Shown piece by piece: positions 10,923 through 21,146 of a stretch of 64,000 bases of DNA. Position numbers and translations under genes: made by a program. How positions within the stretch are numbered: the first letter of the stretch is position 1; each line of letters opens with the position of its first letter. Source of the stretch: Nocardioides aquaticus (lineage in GTDB: Bacteria > Actinomycetota > Actinomycetes > Propionibacteriales > Nocardioidaceae); NCBI RefSeq assembly GCF_018459925.1, contig NZ_CP075371.1, forward strand, positions 1,054,001 through 1,118,000, read 5' to 3'. The notes under the pieces were generated by a model. It was given only the letters and a program-made list of their open reading frames with translations, did not search any database and was not told the origin of the DNA.

Positions 10923-11285
10923 ATGACGAAGAAGTTGAAGATCAAGAAGGGCGACACCGTCAAGGTGATCGCGGGCAAGGACAAGGGCGCCGAGGGCAAG
11001 GTCATCTCCGTCCTGCGTGAGCAGGACCGGGTGATCGTCGAGGGCGTCAACCGGATCAAGAAGCACACCAAGGTCGTCAACGCCGGCGGTCGCGCCGGCA
11101 CCACCGGCGGGATCATCACCGCCGAGGCGCCCATCCACGTCTCGAACGTGATGCTCGTCGAGGGTGACGGCGTTACCCGCGTCGGCTACCGCCGCGACGA
11201 GGTCACCAAGCGCCGTCCCGACGGCTCCACCTACACCGGCCACCGCAGCGTGCGCATCTCGCGCAAGACGGGGGAGGAGATCTGA
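10923..11285 (+). CDS. rplX: 50S ribosomal protein L24
   Basis: 120 aa with the KOW motif ([20 protein letters not shown]) at the N-terminus. It is slightly longer than the 104 aa of E. coli because of a C-terminal segment ([20 protein letters not shown]) seen in actinobacterial L24. It starts 2 nt after rplN and its stop overlaps the rplE ATG by one base. L24 is an assembly initiator of the 50S subunit. Confidence 0.97.
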   Translation: MTKKLKIKKGDTVKVIAGKDKGAEGKVISVLREQDRVIVEGVNRIKKHTKVVNAGGRAGTTGGIITAEAPIHVSNVMLVEGDGVTRVGYRRDEVTKRRPDGSTYTGHRSVRISRKTGEEI

Positions 11286-11875
11286 TGTCCACGACCGAGA
11301 CCGAGTCCGCACCGGAGATCTCCGCGAAGGTCCCGCCGCGTCTGCGTACCCGCTACCGCGAGGAGATCCTCCCCGCGCTGCAGACCGAGTTCGACATCAA
11401 GAACGTCATGCAGGTGCCCGGCCTGACCAAGATCGTGGTCAACATGGGTGTCGGCGAGGCCGCTCGCGACTCGAAGCTGATCGAGGGCGCCGTGCGCGAC
11501 CTCACCGCGATCACCGGCCAGAAGCCGTCGGTCACCAAGGCCCGCAAGTCGATCGCGCAGTTCAAGCTGCGTGAGGGCATGCCGATCGGTACCCACGTGA
11601 CGCTGCGTGGCGACCGGATGTGGGAGTTCCTGGACCGGCTGCTCTCGCTGGCCCTGCCCCGCATCCGCGACTTTCGCGGCCTCTCGCCGCGCCAGTTCGA
11701 CGGCCGCGGCAACTACACCTTCGGTCTGACCGAGCAGGTCATGTTCCACGAGATCGACCAGGACAAGATCGACCGGTCCCGGGGCATGGACATCACCGTG
11801 GTGACCACCGCGACCAACGACGACCAGGGACGCTCGCTGCTCAAGCAGCTCGGCTTCCCCTTCGCCGAGCGCTGA
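11285..11875 (+). CDS. rplE: 50S ribosomal protein L5
   Basis: 196 aa. The L5 core ([68 protein letters not shown]) is preceded by about 17 variable residues. L5 binds 5S rRNA and contacts P-site tRNA. The ATG overlaps the rplX stop (TGATG). Confidence 0.97.
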   Translation: MSTTETESAPEISAKVPPRLRTRYREEILPALQTEFDIKNVMQVPGLTKIVVNMGVGEAARDSKLIEGAVRDLTAITGQKPSVTKARKSIAQFKLREGMPIGTHVTLRGDRMWEFLDRLLSLALPRIRDFRGLSPRQFDGRGNYTFGLTEQVMFHEIDQDKIDRSRGMDITVVTTATNDDQGRSLLKQLGFPFAER

Positions 11876-11889
11876 GCTAGGAGACTGAC

Positions 11890-12075
11890 ATGGCAAAGAC
11901 AGCACTGAGGGTCAAGGCGGCCCGCAAGCCCAAGTTCGCGGTCCGTGGCTACACCCGCTGCCAGCGCTGCGGCCGCCCCAAGGCCGTCTACCGCAAGTTC
12001 GGCCTGTGCCGGATCTGCCTGCGCGAGATGGCCCACCGCGGCGAGCTCCCCGGCGTCACCAAGTCCTCCTGGTGA
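11890..12075 (+). CDS. rpsN: 30S ribosomal protein S14, type Z (zinc-binding)
   Basis: 61 aa, the short zinc form. Two CxxC pairs are visible (CQRC and CRIC) that bind one zinc ion in this family. Genomes with this form often encode a Cys-less paralogue elsewhere under Zur control; none is in the window. A 14-nt gap follows rplE, with AGGAGA before the ATG. It is a primary 16S binder in the head. Confidence 0.97.
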   Translation: MAKTALRVKAARKPKFAVRGYTRCQRCGRPKAVYRKFGLCRICLREMAHRGELPGVTKSSW

Positions 12076-12106
12076 CCGGACACACCCAGACCTACCACCG
12101 CTGAAG

Positions 12107-12134
12107 GTCGGGACGGAGTCCTCTCCGCCCCGAA
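12107..12134 (+). other. Imperfect hairpin between rpsN and rpsH
   Basis: TCGGGACGGAG, loop TCCT, then CTCCGCCCCGA: 10 of 11 pairs form, with one A-C mismatch. It lies in the 87-nt gap before rpsH. In E. coli, S8 represses the spc operon through an mRNA structure at rplE. This element could be a processing or regulatory site, but nothing in it matches the S8 target that I can recognise. Confidence 0.35.
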
Positions 12135-12162
12135 ACCACACCGAGAAAGGGCCTCCCCGGCC

Positions 12163-12570
12163 ATGACGATGACTGACCCGATCGCAGACATGCTCACGCG
12201 TCTGCGCAACGCCAACCAGGCTTTCCACGACGAGGTCGTGATGCCGTACAGCAAGCTCAAGCAGGGGGTCGCCGAGATCCTGCTGCAGGAGGGCTACATC
12301 GCCTCCTTCGACGTCGCGGACCCGGCCGAGGGCGAGGTCGGCAAGACGCTGACCGTCACCCTCAAGTACGGCCGCAACCGCGAGCGGGCGCTGTCCAACC
12401 TCCGCCGGATCAGCAAGCCGGGTCTGCGGGTGTACGCCAAGTCCACCGGCCTGCCCAAGGTCCTCGGCGGCCTGGGGGTGGCGATCATCTCCACCAGCCA
12501 GGGCCTGCTCACCGACCGCCAGGCGAACAAGAAGGGCGTGGGCGGAGAAGTCCTCGCCTACGTCTGGTAA
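12163..12570 (+). CDS. rpsH: 30S ribosomal protein S8
   Basis: 135 aa. [19 protein letters not shown] opens the protein. The first ATG (12163) is 12 nt from AGAAAGG, while the second (12169) is too far from it. S8 C-terminal signatures [20 protein letters not shown] and [11 protein letters not shown] are intact. S8 is a central 16S domain binder and, in E. coli, the spc operon repressor. Confidence 0.97.
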   Translation: MTMTDPIADMLTRLRNANQAFHDEVVMPYSKLKQGVAEILLQEGYIASFDVADPAEGEVGKTLTVTLKYGRNRERALSNLRRISKPGLRVYAKSTGLPKVLGGLGVAIISTSQGLLTDRQANKKGVGGEVLAYVW

Positions 12571-12604
12571 CCCGGACCCACGAGACGAAGGAGAACACAC
12601 AGCT

Positions 12605-13144
12605 ATGTCGCGCATCGGCAAGCTCCCCGTCACGGTCCCGTCCGGCGTGGATGTCAACATCGACGACCGCCTGGTGACGGTCAAGGGCCCCAAGGGCACC
12701 TTGTCGCACCGGGTGGCCGCCCCGATCACCGTCGAGCAGGGTGAGGGCGTCCTGGACGTCAAGCGCCCCGACGACGAGCGTGAGTCACGGTCGCTCCACG
12801 GCCTGACCCGCACCCTGGTCAACAACATGGTCGTCGGTGTCACCGACGGCTACGAGAAGAAGCTCGAGATCGTGGGCGTCGGCTACCGCGTCCTGCCCAA
12901 GGGCCCGACCCAGCTGGAGTTCCAGCTCGGGTACTCCCACTCGATCGTCTTCGACGCCCCCGAGGGCATCACCTTCACCGTCGACGGCCCGACCCGCCTC
13001 GGGGTCTCCGGCATCGACAAGCAGCTCGTCGGCGAGACCGCCGCGAAGATCCGCAAGCTGCGCAAGCCCGAGCCCTACAAGGGCAAGGGCGTCCGTTACG
13101 CCGGCGAGCAGATCCGCCGCAAGGTCGGAAAGGCTGGTAAGTGA
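12605..13144 (+). CDS. rplF: 50S ribosomal protein L6
   Basis: 179 aa, two-domain L6: [17 protein letters not shown] at the start and the C-terminal [25 protein letters not shown] signature near the sarcin-ricin loop contact. It is preceded by GAAGGAG 11 nt upstream and lies 34 nt after rpsH. The stop is separated from the rplR ATG by one base. Confidence 0.97.
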   Translation: MSRIGKLPVTVPSGVDVNIDDRLVTVKGPKGTLSHRVAAPITVEQGEGVLDVKRPDDERESRSLHGLTRTLVNNMVVGVTDGYEKKLEIVGVGYRVLPKGPTQLEFQLGYSHSIVFDAPEGITFTVDGPTRLGVSGIDKQLVGETAAKIRKLRKPEPYKGKGVRYAGEQIRRKVGKAGK

Positions 13145-13145
13145 C

Positions 13146-13529
13146 ATGGCCATCTCGCTGAAGCAGAGCAAGCACGGCGCGGCGCGGACCAAGTCCCGCC
13201 TGCGTCGCCAGGTGCGCGGTCGCAAGAAGATCTCCGGCACCTCGGAGCGCCCGCGCCTGGTCGTGACGCGCTCCTCCAAGCACATCACCGTCCAGGTCGT
13301 CGACGACCTCGTGGGCCGCACGCTGGTCTCGGCCTCCACCATGGAGACCGACCTGCGTGGCTTCGAGGGCGACAAGACCGCCAAGGCCAAGCGCGTCGGC
13401 GAGCTCGTCGCCGAGCGCGCGAAAACCGAGGGGGTCGAGACGGTCGTCTTCGACCGCGCCGGCAACAAGTACCACGGTCGAGTCGCGGCGCTGGCCGACG
13501 GCGCACGCGAGGGTGGGCTGTCGTTCTGA
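13146..13529 (+). CDS. rplR: 50S ribosomal protein L18
   Basis: 127 aa from the ATG at 13146. The longer frame reading upstream is antisense-like shadow inside rplF. L18 features are [38 protein letters not shown] and the C-terminal [20 protein letters not shown]18 binds 5S rRNA together with L5 and L25. Confidence 0.97.
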   Translation: MAISLKQSKHGAARTKSRLRRQVRGRKKISGTSERPRLVVTRSSKHITVQVVDDLVGRTLVSASTMETDLRGFEGDKTAKAKRVGELVAERAKTEGVETVVFDRAGNKYHGRVAALADGAREGGLSF

Positions 13530-13581
13530 TGGCCACCAACCAGGCAACCTGCACGTACGTAGGCAAGGAAGAGGAAATCTC

Positions 13582-14205
13582 ATGAGCGGACCCCAGCGCG
13601 GACAGCGCGCCGGCGGTGATCGCGGCGGCCGAGGTCGCGACGGCGGTCGTGGCCAGGGCGCGGAGAAGAGCCAGTACATCGAGCGCGTCGTGGCGATCAA
13701 CCGCGTCGCGAAGGTCGTCAAGGGTGGTCGTCGCTTCAGCTTCACCGCCCTGGTGATCGTCGGTGACGGCGACGGCATGGTCGGCGTCGGCTACGGCAAG
13801 GCCAAGGAGGTGCCCGCCGCGATCGCGAAGGGCGTCGAGGAGGCCAAGAAGAGCTTCTTCCGCGTCCCCCGCATCCAGGGCACCATCCCGCACCCCGTCC
13901 AGGGCGAGAAGGCCGCAGGCGTCGTCCTGCTGCGTCCCGCCGCTCCCGGTACCGGTGTGATCGCCGGTGGCCCGGTGCGTGCGGTGCTCGAGTGCGCCGG
14001 CATCCACGACGTGCTCAGCAAGTCGCTCGGCTCGTCGAACCAGATCAACATCGTGCACGCCACCGTCACGGCGCTGCGCATGCTGGAGATGCCCGAGACG
14101 GTCGCGGCCCGCCGCGGCATGCGCGTCGAGGACGTCGCCCCGGCGGCGCTGCTGCGCGCCGAGCACGAGGTGCCCGCGGGCGTCTCCGAGGAGGTGTCCT
14201 CCTGA
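13582..14205 (+). CDS. rpsE: 30S ribosomal protein S5
   Basis: 207 aa from the ATG at 13582, preceded by GAAGAGGAAAT. The first 30 residues form a Gly/Arg-rich tail ([20 protein letters not shown]) found on actinobacterial S5. The S5 core then begins ([40 protein letters not shown]). It follows rplR after 52 nt. The stop overlaps the rpmD ATG by one base. S5 affects decoding accuracy. Confidence 0.97.
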   Translation: MSGPQRGQRAGGDRGGRGRDGGRGQGAEKSQYIERVVAINRVAKVVKGGRRFSFTALVIVGDGDGMVGVGYGKAKEVPAAIAKGVEEAKKSFFRVPRIQGTIPHPVQGEKAAGVVLLRPAAPGTGVIAGGPVRAVLECAGIHDVLSKSLGSSNQINIVHATVTALRMLEMPETVAARRGMRVEDVAPAALLRAEHEVPAGVSEEVSS

Positions 14206-14396
14206 TGGGACAGCTGCGCGTTCGTCAGGACCGCTCGTCCATCGGCTGCCAGGCCAACCAGCGCAACACGTTGCGCTCGCTGGGCCTGAAGCGGATCGGT
14301 GACGTGGTCGTCAAGGAGGACCGTCCGGAGTTCCGGGGCATGGTGAGGACCGTGCGCCACCTCGTGACGGTCGAGGAGATCGAGGGAGGCGAGTGA
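14205..14396 (+). CDS. rpmD: 50S ribosomal protein L30
   Basis: 63 aa. [20 protein letters not shown] and [18 protein letters not shown] cover the L30 ferredoxin-like fold, and [14 protein letters not shown] closes it. The start overlaps the rpsE stop (TGATG). The rplO ATG follows after one base. Confidence 0.97.
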   Translation: MGQLRVRQDRSSIGCQANQRNTLRSLGLKRIGDVVVKEDRPEFRGMVRTVRHLVTVEEIEGGE

Positions 14397-14397
14397 G

Positions 14398-14838
14398 ATG
14401 ACGCTGAAGCTTCACCACCTGCGCCCCGCGCCCGGCGCGAAGAAGGCCAAGACCCGCGTCGGTCGAGGCGAGGCATCCAAGGGCAAGACCGCCGGACGAG
14501 GCACCAAGGGCACCAAGGCCCGCGGCCAGGTCCCGGTCGCGTTCGAGGGTGGGCAGATGCCCATCCACATGCGCCTGCCCAAGCTGAAGGGGTTCAAGAA
14601 CCCGTTCAAGGTCGAGTTCCAGGTCGTGAACCTGGACCGCATCGGGCTGCTGTTCCCCGAGGGGGGCGACGTCACCGTCGACCAGCTCGTGGCGCGCGGC
14701 GCCGTGCGCAAGAACCAGCCCGTGAAGGTCCTCGGTGAGGGCTCGATCAGCATCCCGGTCTCCGTCTCCGCCCACGCCTTCTCGGCGTCGGCGAAGGAGA
14801 AGATCGCTGCTGCCGGCGGCTCGACCACCACGGTCTGA
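14398..14838 (+). CDS. rplO: 50S ribosomal protein L15
   Basis: 146 aa. The basic N-terminal arm ([36 protein letters not shown]) threads into 23S rRNA, and the globular part ends [20 protein letters not shown]. It is the last ribosomal gene before secY. A very stable hairpin follows 21 nt after its stop. Confidence 0.97.
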   Translation: MTLKLHHLRPAPGAKKAKTRVGRGEASKGKTAGRGTKGTKARGQVPVAFEGGQMPIHMRLPKLKGFKNPFKVEFQVVNLDRIGLLFPEGGDVTVDQLVARGAVRKNQPVKVLGEGSISIPVSVSAHAFSASAKEKIAAAGGSTTTV

Positions 14839-14859
14839 GACCACCACACGCACGTCACG

Positions 14860-14896
14860 CGACGGGCCCGTCCAGCAGACCTGGGCGGGCCCGTCG
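14860..14896 (+). terminator. Strong hairpin between rplO and secY
   Basis: Stem 14860-14875 pairs with 14881-14896 (16 bp, one G-U pair) around the loop CAGAC. No T-tract follows, as usual for actinobacterial terminators. It sits 21 nt after rplO and 105 nt before the secY GTG, so it probably reduces transcription into secY-adk-map or marks an mRNA end. secY may then need its own promoter in 14897-14990, where I see no consensus. Confidence 0.75.
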
Positions 14897-15001
14897 GCGT
14901 TCGCCGGTCCACGCTGTCGGCCGACCCCGGGCTGTTAGGCTCGCCGCGGGTCGCCGACGGTCGTGCCGGCCCCCTGTCTGCCTGGTAGAGAAGAGGACCT
15001 C

Positions 15002-16300
15002 GTGCTCAGCGCGTTCGTGAACGCCTTCAAGACACCGGACCTGCGGCGCAAGCTGCTGTTCGTCCTCATGATCGTGGTCGTCTTCCGCGCCGGTTCCCAG
15101 ATCCCCGCCCCCGGCGTGGACGTGGCCAACGTGCAGGCCTGCCTCGGCGACCCGACGAACAGTCAGGGCGTCTACAACCTGATCAACCTGTTCTCCGGCG
15201 GAGCGCTGCTCCAGCTGACGATCTTCGCGCTCGGGATCATGCCGTACATCACCGCGAGCATCATCCTGCAGCTGCTGGTCGTGGTGATCCCGCGCCTGGA
15301 GGCCCTCAAGAAGGAGGGCCAGGCCGGCCAGACCAAGATCACCCAGTACACCCGTTACCTCACACTCGGCCTCGCCCTGCTGCAGGCCACCGGCATCGTG
15401 GCGCTGGCCCGCTCGGGCAACCTGATCAACTGCGACCGGCCGCTGCTGCACGACGACGGCACCCAGACCTTCCTGGTCATGGTGATCACGATGACCGCGG
15501 GCACCGCGGTGATCATGTGGTTCGGCGAGCTGATCACCGACCGCGGCGTCGGCAACGGCATGTCCATCCTGATCTTCTGCCAGGTCGTCGCGACCTTCCC
15601 CTCCGCGCTCTGGCAGGTCCGGATCAGCCAGGGCTGGTGGGTCTTCGCCCTCGTCATCGCCGTCGGGCTGCTGGTGGTCGCCGCCGTGATCTTCGTCGAG
15701 CAGGCCCAGCGCCGGATCCCGGTGCAGTACGCACGCCGGATGGTCGGGCGCAAGATGTTCGGCGGGTCCTCGACCTACATCCCGCTCAAGGTGAACCAGG
15801 CCGGCATCATCCCGGTCATCTTCGCCAGCTCGCTGCTCTACCTGCCGGCCATGGCCGTGCAGTTCAACCAGACCAGCGACGCCGCGTGGGTCAGCATCCT
15901 GTCCCGCTACTTCGAGACCGGCGCGCACCCGATCTACATGATCACCTTCTTCGCGCTCATCGTCTTCTTCACCTACTTCTACGTGTCGATCACCTTCAAC
16001 CCCACCGAGGTTGCCGACAACATGAAGAAGTACGGCGGCTTCATCCCCGGGATCCGGGCGGGCAAGCCGACCGAGGACTACCTGTCCTACGTCCTGTCCC
16101 GCATCACGCTGCCGGGCGCGCTCTACCTCGGCTTCATCGCCCTGATCCCGCTGATCGCGCTCGTGCTCATCGGGGCCAACCAGAACTTCCCCTTCGGCGG
16201 CACCTCGATCCTGATCATGGTCGGCGTCGCCCTGGACACGGTGAAGCAGATCGAGAGCCAGCTGCAGCAGCGCAACTACGAAGGATTCCTGCGTTCATGA
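15002..16300 (+). CDS. secY: Preprotein translocase subunit SecY
   Basis: 432 aa from a GTG at 15002 preceded by AGAGGACC. The frame is open 13 codons further upstream, but those residues are not SecY-like. Ten membrane segments are recognisable. Landmarks are [13 protein letters not shown] (end of TM1 and plug region), [35 protein letters not shown] and the C-terminal [15 protein letters not shown]. It is the channel of the general secretion pathway with SecE and SecG. The stop overlaps the adk start (ATGA). Confidence 0.98.
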   Translation: MLSAFVNAFKTPDLRRKLLFVLMIVVVFRAGSQIPAPGVDVANVQACLGDPTNSQGVYNLINLFSGGALLQLTIFALGIMPYITASIILQLLVVVIPRLEALKKEGQAGQTKITQYTRYLTLGLALLQATGIVALARSGNLINCDRPLLHDDGTQTFLVMVITMTAGTAVIMWFGELITDRGVGNGMSILIFCQVVATFPSALWQVRISQGWWVFALVIAVGLLVVAAVIFVEQAQRRIPVQYARRMVGRKMFGGSSTYIPLKVNQAGIIPVIFASSLLYLPAMAVQFNQTSDAAWVSILSRYFETGAHPIYMITFFALIVFFTYFYVSITFNPTEVADNMKKYGGFIPGIRAGKPTEDYLSYVLSRITLPGALYLGFIALIPLIALVLIGANQNFPFGGTSILIMVGVALDTVKQIESQLQQRNYEGFLRS

Positions 16301-16869
16301 GGCTAGTTCTGATGGGTCCCCCGGGAGCGGGGAAGGGCACCCAGGCCGCGCGCCTGGCCGACCGGCTCGGCGTGCCCGCCGTGTCGACCGGCGACATCTT
16401 CCGCCGCAACGTGTCGGAGGGCACCGAGCTCGGCCGTGAGGCCCAGCGCTACATGGACGCCGGCGACTACGTCCCCGACGAGGTCACCAACTCCATGGTG
16501 CGGGCCCGCCTGGCCGAGGACGACGCGTCCCCGGGCTTCCTGCTCGACGGCTACCCGCGCACGGTGGCGCAGGTGACCGAGCTGGACGGCATGCTCACCG
16601 ACCTGGGCCACGAGCTCGACGCCGTGGTGGTGCTCGCGGTGGACACCGAGGAGCTCGTCGCCCGCCTGGTCAAGCGCGCCGAGACCGAGGGCCGCAGCGA
16701 CGACACCGAGGACGTCGTCCGCCGCCGCCAGGAGGTCTACGGCGAGCAGACCGCCCCGCTGATCGACGTCTACCGCGACCGCGGGCTGCTCGTCGAGGTC
16801 GACGGCATGGGTGACGTCGACGTGGTCACCAAGCGTCTCGGCGACGCGCTCGCCGACCTGCAGGGCTGA
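16297..16869 (+). CDS. adk: Adenylate kinase (short-LID type)
   Basis: 190 aa from the ATG at 16297, overlapping the secY stop. P-loop GPPGAGKGT at residues 7-15, NMP-binding STGDIFRRN, and [11 protein letters not shown] are intact. The LID region is short ([19 protein letters not shown]), without the zinc-type cysteines, as in mycobacterial Adk. It interconverts ATP + AMP and 2 ADP. The secY-adk-map order is standard. Confidence 0.97.
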   Translation: MRLVLMGPPGAGKGTQAARLADRLGVPAVSTGDIFRRNVSEGTELGREAQRYMDAGDYVPDEVTNSMVRARLAEDDASPGFLLDGYPRTVAQVTELDGMLTDLGHELDAVVVLAVDTEELVARLVKRAETEGRSDDTEDVVRRRQEVYGEQTAPLIDVYRDRGLLVEVDGMGDVDVVTKRLGDALADLQG

Positions 16870-16874
16870 GCGCC

Positions 16875-17693
16875 GTGGGCCTCTTCGGTCGGGGCCTGGA
16901 GATCAAGACCCCGGACCAGGTCGACGTGATGCGTCGCGCCGGCCTGGTCGTGGGGGAGACCCTCGCACTGCTGCGTGAGCACGCCCGCCCGTCGATGACG
17001 ACCGGCGAGCTCGACGCGATCGCCGAGGACGCGATCCGCTCGCGCGGTGCGACACCGTCGTTCCAGGGCTACCAGGGGTTCCCGGCCTCGATCTGCGTGT
17101 CGGTCAACGAGGAGGTGGTCCACGGCATCCCGGGCTCGCGGGTGCTCGCCGAGGGCGACCTCGTCTCCATCGACTGCGGCGCCATCGTCGACGGCTGGCA
17201 CGGCGACGCGGCCACCAGCGTCGCCCTCGGCGCGGTGCCCGAGGACGTGGCCCGTCTGATGACGGTCACCGAGGAGGCGATGTGGCGCGGCATCGCCGCG
17301 GCCACCCCCCAGGGCCGTGTCTCCGACATCTCGCACGCCGTGGAGTCCCACGTGCGTGCGCAGGGGACGTACGGGATCGTCCCGGACTACACCGGGCACG
17401 GCATCGGCTCGGCCATGCACCTGCCGCCGGACGTCCCCAACCTGGGCCGTCCCGGGCGGGGCCCGCGCCTCGTGGAGGGCCTGGCGCTGGCCGTGGAGCC
17501 GATGGTGACCCTCGGCAGCGACGCGACCGACGTGCTCGACGACGACTGGACCGTGGTCACGGCCGACGGCTCGTGGGCCGCGCACTACGAGCACACCTTC
17601 GTGCTCACCGAGCGCGGTGCGTGGGTGCTGACCGCGCTCGACGGGGGAGAGGCCGCGCTGTCCGCGCTCGGCGTCGCCTTCGGCGGGCGCTAG
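16875..17693 (+). CDS. map: Methionine aminopeptidase, type I
   Basis: 272 aa from a GTG 5 nt after adk. Type I pita-bread fold without an N-terminal SH3 extension. Metal-site segments visible are SIDCGAIVDGWHGDAATS (Asp ligands), YTGHGIGSAMH (His ligand), AVEPMVTLG (Glu) and the late AHYEHTFVLTE (Glu). It removes N-terminal Met from nascent chains. The next gene, terC, lies 67 nt downstream. Confidence 0.96.
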   Translation: MGLFGRGLEIKTPDQVDVMRRAGLVVGETLALLREHARPSMTTGELDAIAEDAIRSRGATPSFQGYQGFPASICVSVNEEVVHGIPGSRVLAEGDLVSIDCGAIVDGWHGDAATSVALGAVPEDVARLMTVTEEAMWRGIAAATPQGRVSDISHAVESHVRAQGTYGIVPDYTGHGIGSAMHLPPDVPNLGRPGRGPRLVEGLALAVEPMVTLGSDATDVLDDDWTVVTADGSWAAHYEHTFVLTERGAWVLTALDGGEAALSALGVAFGGR

Positions 17694-17760
17694 CCTTGCC
17701 GGGGCCCGTCAGCGGACGCGGCCCTACCCGCGCCCTAGGCGCCATCTCGGAGGAGCAGTA

Positions 17761-18750
17761 GTGGACATCCATCCCTGGGTCTGGGTGGTGACGGTCGTCG
17801 TCACGTCGGCCGTCCTGCTCTTCGACGTGGTCGTGGTCGGTCGTCGGCCGCACGAGCCCAGCATGCGCGAGTGCGCCCGGGCGCTGGCGCTCTTCGTGGG
17901 CGCCGCGATCCTGTTCGGCATCGCCATCACCACGATCAGCGGCGTCGACTACGGCGCGCAGTTCTTCGCCGGCTGGTTGACCGAGTACTCGCTGTCGGTC
18001 GACAACCTGTTCGTCTTCATCATCATCATGGCCAAGCTGGACGTGCCGCGGCAGTACCAGCAGACCGCCCTGCTGGTCGGCATCGTGCTCGCGCTGCTGA
18101 TGCGCGGCATCTTCATCGCGGTCGGCGCCGCGGCCATCAGCGCCTTCAGCTGGGTCTTCTACCTCTTCGGGATCTTCCTCATCTACACCGCCGTCAAGCT
18201 CGTGCTGAGCCACGACGACGAGGACGAGGCGTACCAGGAGCCCAAGATCGTCGCGTTCGCCTCCAAGCACCTCCCGCTGACGCGTGAGTGGAACGGCGTG
18301 AAGCTGACCAGCCGCGAGGGCGGCAAGCGGATGCTGACCCCGATGTTCGTGGTGATCCTGACCCTCGGGCTGACCGACCTGCTGTTCGCGCTCGACTCGA
18401 TCCCCGCGATCTTCGGGCTGACCAACGAGCCGTTCATCGTCTTCACCGCCAACGTGTTCGCCCTGATGGGCCTGCGCCAGCTCTACTTCCTGATCGGCGA
18501 CCTGCTCAAGCGGCTGGTCTACCTCTCGATCGGCCTGTCGGTGCTGCTCGCGTTCATCGGCGTCAAGCTGGTCCTCGAGGCGCTGCACACCAACGAGCTG
18601 CCGTTCATCAACGGCGGCGAGCACGTCGGGTGGGCCCCCGAGGTCCCGATCTGGGCCTCGCTGGTCGCGATCGTCGGCATCCTGACCGTCACCACGCTGG
18701 CCAGCCTGGCCAAGGACCGCAAGGACAAGCGGGCCGTCGAGCGGGTCTGA
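17761..18750 (+). CDS. TerC family integral membrane protein
   Basis: 329 aa from a GTG at 17761 with GGAGGA 7 nt upstream. It has about eight membrane segments. Family hallmarks are the acidic intramembrane motifs [14 protein letters not shown] and [13 protein letters not shown]. TerC proteins are linked to tellurite resistance and, more recently, to metal (Mn) export and metallation of secreted enzymes. The exact substrate here cannot be inferred. It lies inside the spc block between map and infA, where actinobacteria normally have no such gene, and is followed by a strong terminator. Confidence 0.9.
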   Translation: MDIHPWVWVVTVVVTSAVLLFDVVVVGRRPHEPSMRECARALALFVGAAILFGIAITTISGVDYGAQFFAGWLTEYSLSVDNLFVFIIIMAKLDVPRQYQQTALLVGIVLALLMRGIFIAVGAAAISAFSWVFYLFGIFLIYTAVKLVLSHDDEDEAYQEPKIVAFASKHLPLTREWNGVKLTSREGGKRMLTPMFVVILTLGLTDLLFALDSIPAIFGLTNEPFIVFTANVFALMGLRQLYFLIGDLLKRLVYLSIGLSVLLAFIGVKLVLEALHTNELPFINGGEHVGWAPEVPIWASLVAIVGILTVTTLASLAKDRKDKRAVERV

Positions 18751-18770
18751 GCCGGCACCCGCCGCGCGGT

Positions 18771-18801
18771 CGCGGCGGCCGGGAATCCACCGGCCGCCGC
18801 G
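18771..18801 (+). terminator. Terminator hairpin after terC
   Basis: Perfect 12-bp inverted repeat, 18771-18782 with 18790-18801, with a 7-nt loop, 20 nt after the terC stop. No T-tract. It probably ends the secY-adk-map-terC transcript, so the following flavin-enzyme gene and infA need their own promoters. Confidence 0.75.
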
Positions 18802-18817
18802 GTGGTTGTGCCTGACG

Positions 18818-19882
18818 ATGACCTCCACCGCGCAGCCCACCCTGTCCGTGCTCGACCTCGTGCCGGTGCGCACCGACCAGTCCACCGGTGACGCGCTGTC
18901 GTCCTCGCGCGACCTGGCCCGGGTGGCCGACGCGGCCGGCTACCACCGCTACTGGGTGGCCGAGCACCACAACATGCCGTCGGTGGCCGCGACCAACCCG
19001 CCGCTGCTGATCGCGATGCTCGCCGCCGCCACCGAGCGGATCCGGGTCGGTTCGGGCGGCGTGATGCTGCCCAACCACGCCCCGCTCGTGGTGGCCGAGC
19101 AGTTCGCGCTCCTCGAGGCGGCGCACCCCGGCCGGATCGACCTCGGCATCGGTCGTGCCCCCGGCACCGACCCGGTGACGGCCTACGCCCTGCGCCACGG
19201 CGCCGGTGGCGTCACCGACGAGGCCGTCTCGCGCTTCCCGCAGTACGTCGACGACGTGCGGGCGATGATGGCGCCCGAGGGCGTCGGCGTCTCGGTCGGC
19301 GGGCGGTCCTCGAGCCTGCGCGCCACGCCGCAGGCGCGCACCGTCCCGCAGCTGTGGCTGCTGGGCTCCTCGGACTACTCCGCCCGGCTCGCGGCCGAGC
19401 GCGGGCTCCCGTACGTCTTCGCGCACCACTTCGCCGGCCAGGGGACCACCGAGGCGCTCGAGCTCTACCGCGAGGGCTTCCGTGCCGATCCCGACGCCTC
19501 GCCCGAGCACCAGGTGCCGCGCACCTTCCTGACCGTCAACGTGTGCGTGGCCCCCGACCAGGACGAGGCCGAGCTGCTCGCCCTGCCCCAGCTGCTGGCG
19601 ATGCTGGCCCTGCGCACCGGGGGCACGCTGCGCCCGCAGCTGCTGGTCGAGGAGGCCGAGAAGGAGGTCGCCACGCTGCCGCCCGCGCACGCCGACCTGC
19701 TGGCCGGGATGCGGAAGCGCTGGGTCGTCGGCACGCCGGACCGGGTCCGCGACGGCCTGGCCGAGCTCGCCGTGGCCCACGGCGTCGACGAGGTGATGGT
19801 CCACCCGGTGACCGGCGAGCACGTCGGCACCGACCCCGCCACGTCACCGCGCCGCGAGGACACCCTCCGCCTCCTCGGCTGA
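18818..19882 (+). CDS. LLM-class flavin-dependent oxidoreductase
   Basis: 354 aa from the ATG at 18818. A TTG 12 nt earlier is in frame but adds only MCLT. The luciferase-like TIM barrel is clear: [75 protein letters not shown]. The AEHHNMPS and [10 protein letters not shown] features belong to the MsnO8-like group. Members bind FMN or F420 and oxidise unknown substrates, and this one has no informative partner. It starts 16 nt after the terC terminator and has no clear Shine-Dalgarno site. Confidence 0.88.
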   Translation: MTSTAQPTLSVLDLVPVRTDQSTGDALSSSRDLARVADAAGYHRYWVAEHHNMPSVAATNPPLLIAMLAAATERIRVGSGGVMLPNHAPLVVAEQFALLEAAHPGRIDLGIGRAPGTDPVTAYALRHGAGGVTDEAVSRFPQYVDDVRAMMAPEGVGVSVGGRSSSLRATPQARTVPQLWLLGSSDYSARLAAERGLPYVFAHHFAGQGTTEALELYREGFRADPDASPEHQVPRTFLTVNVCVAPDQDEAELLALPQLLAMLALRTGGTLRPQLLVEEAEKEVATLPPAHADLLAGMRKRWVVGTPDRVRDGLAELAVAHGVDEVMVHPVTGEHVGTDPATSPRREDTLRLLG

Positions 19883-20182
19883 CCGGGCCGGCACGGTAGG
19901 TTGTGACCAGTCGGCCGGCCGCTCAGGTGGATTCGTGTTTCCCCGCGGTTTCGGCCTAGACTGGCGTGTCGGCCCAACGTGGGTCTGCGTCGTGGCGCCA
20001 AGCGGCTGCTCGCGATCGTCGTCGTCCAGCTCTTCGGGGCTGTCCGCCGTCGTGCGCGGGTCGTGGTGCCCGTCCGGCCCGACGAGGTCCACCGGTCCTG
20101 CTGGCGCCATCGCCAGAACCACAGGACCGGGTGGTTCCCGGGCGCGACGGTAGACGCGAACCGACGAGCAGATTGTGAGGAC
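19883..20182 (+). promoter_or_regulatory. infA upstream region
   Basis: 300 nt without a supported gene. TAGACT at 19957-19962 is the best -10 candidate, with only a weak -35 (TTCGTG around 19932). TAGGTT at 19897-19902 is a second possibility. If TAGACT is used, the infA leader is about 215 nt. No riboswitch or strong hairpin is recognised. The region is consistent with a promoter required because terC is followed by a terminator. Confidence 0.4.
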
Positions 20183-20404
20183 ATGCCGAAGAAAGAAGGC
20201 GTGATCGAGATCGAGGGCACCGTCTCCGAGGCTCTGCCGAACGCCATGTTCCGCGTGGAGCTCAGCAACGGGCACAAGGTCCTCGCCCACATCAGCGGCA
20301 AGATGCGACAGCACTACATCCGGATCCTCCCCGAGGACCGTGTGGTGGTGGAGCTGTCCCCGTACGACCTCACCCGAGGTCGGATCGTCTACCGGTACAA
20401 GTAA
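20183..20404 (+). CDS. infA: Translation initiation factor IF-1
   Basis: 73 aa, standard length: [20 protein letters not shown], then the OB-fold with [20 protein letters not shown] and [18 protein letters not shown]. It is preceded by GTGAGGA 5 nt before the ATG. It binds the 30S A site during initiation. It is the first gene of the infA-rpmJ-rpsM-rpsK-rpsD group. Confidence 0.98.
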   Translation: MPKKEGVIEIEGTVSEALPNAMFRVELSNGHKVLAHISGKMRQHYIRILPEDRVVVELSPYDLTRGRIVYRYK

Positions 20405-20430
20405 CCCGCCGCACACGAGAAAGGGCCGCC

Positions 20431-20544
20431 ATGAAGGTCCAGCCCAGCGTCAAGCGCATCTGTGACAAGTGCCAGGTGGTCCGCCGCCACGGCCGAGTCA
20501 TGGTCATCTGCGAGAACCCCCGCCACAAGCAGCGCCAGGGCTGA
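20431..20544 (+). CDS. rpmJ: 50S ribosomal protein L36 (zinc type)
   Basis: 37 aa: [20 protein letters not shown] and then [17 protein letters not shown]. The ligand set Cys11-Cys14-Cys27-His32 is the zinc-ribbon (C+) form. AGAAAGG lies 7 nt before the ATG, and infA ends 26 nt upstream. The gene is easy to miss because of its size. Confidence 0.97.
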   Translation: MKVQPSVKRICDKCQVVRRHGRVMVICENPRHKQRQG

Positions 20545-20709
20545 CCCACCCGGGTCAGCACGACAGCACCACCACAACGTGACCGCTAGGTCGCCCGCCC
20601 CCCGGGGAGAGCGACCGACCACCTCCGGAGCAACGGCCGGAGCCCGGACACCCGCCCGGGACGCGCCACGACCGACACCGTCGCGAACAACCGAAGGGAA
20701 CGCCACCTG
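20545..20709 (+). other. rpmJ-rpsM spacer with small inverted repeats
   Basis: 165 nt without a gene. It contains GGTCGC/GCGACC (20590-20617) and CTCCGG/CCGGAG (20624-20643) inverted repeats, each of 6 bp and weak by local GC standards. GAAGGGA serves rpsM. No promoter is recognised. It could be an mRNA leader for S13-S11-S4, but nothing specific supports that. Confidence 0.3.
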
Positions 20710-21084
20710 ATGGCACGCCTCGTCGGAGTCGACCTCCCGCGCGACAAGCGCATCGAGATCGCTCTCACCTACATCTACGGCATCGGCCGTACCTCCGCCC
20801 AGCAGCTCCTCGCCGTGACCGGCGTCAGCCCGGACACGCGCGTGCACGAGCTCGGGGACGACGAGCTGGTCCAGCTCCGCGACGCGATCGAGGCCAACTT
20901 CAAGACCGAGGGTGACCTCCGTCGCGAGGTCCAGGCCGACATCCGCCGCAAGATCGAGATCGGCAGCTACCAGGGCCGCCGCCACCGCCAGGGCCTGCCC
21001 GTGCGCGGCCAGCGGACCAAGACCAACGCGCGTACCCGCAAGGGCCCCAAGCGCACGGTCGCCGGCAAGAAGAAGGCCCGCTGA
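20710..21084 (+). CDS. rpsM: 30S ribosomal protein S13
   Basis: 124 aa. [20 protein letters not shown], the helix-two-turn-helix [15 protein letters not shown], and the basic tail ([20 protein letters not shown]) that contacts P-site tRNA are all present. It precedes rpsK by 62 nt. Confidence 0.98.
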   Translation: MARLVGVDLPRDKRIEIALTYIYGIGRTSAQQLLAVTGVSPDTRVHELGDDELVQLRDAIEANFKTEGDLRREVQADIRRKIEIGSYQGRRHRQGLPVRGQRTKTNARTRKGPKRTVAGKKKAR

Positions 21085-21146
21085 CCCCCGGGTCGGCGAC
21101 GCCGAGCTCGATCACCCAGACCAGCTAGTTCCAGGAGAGAAGGCAC

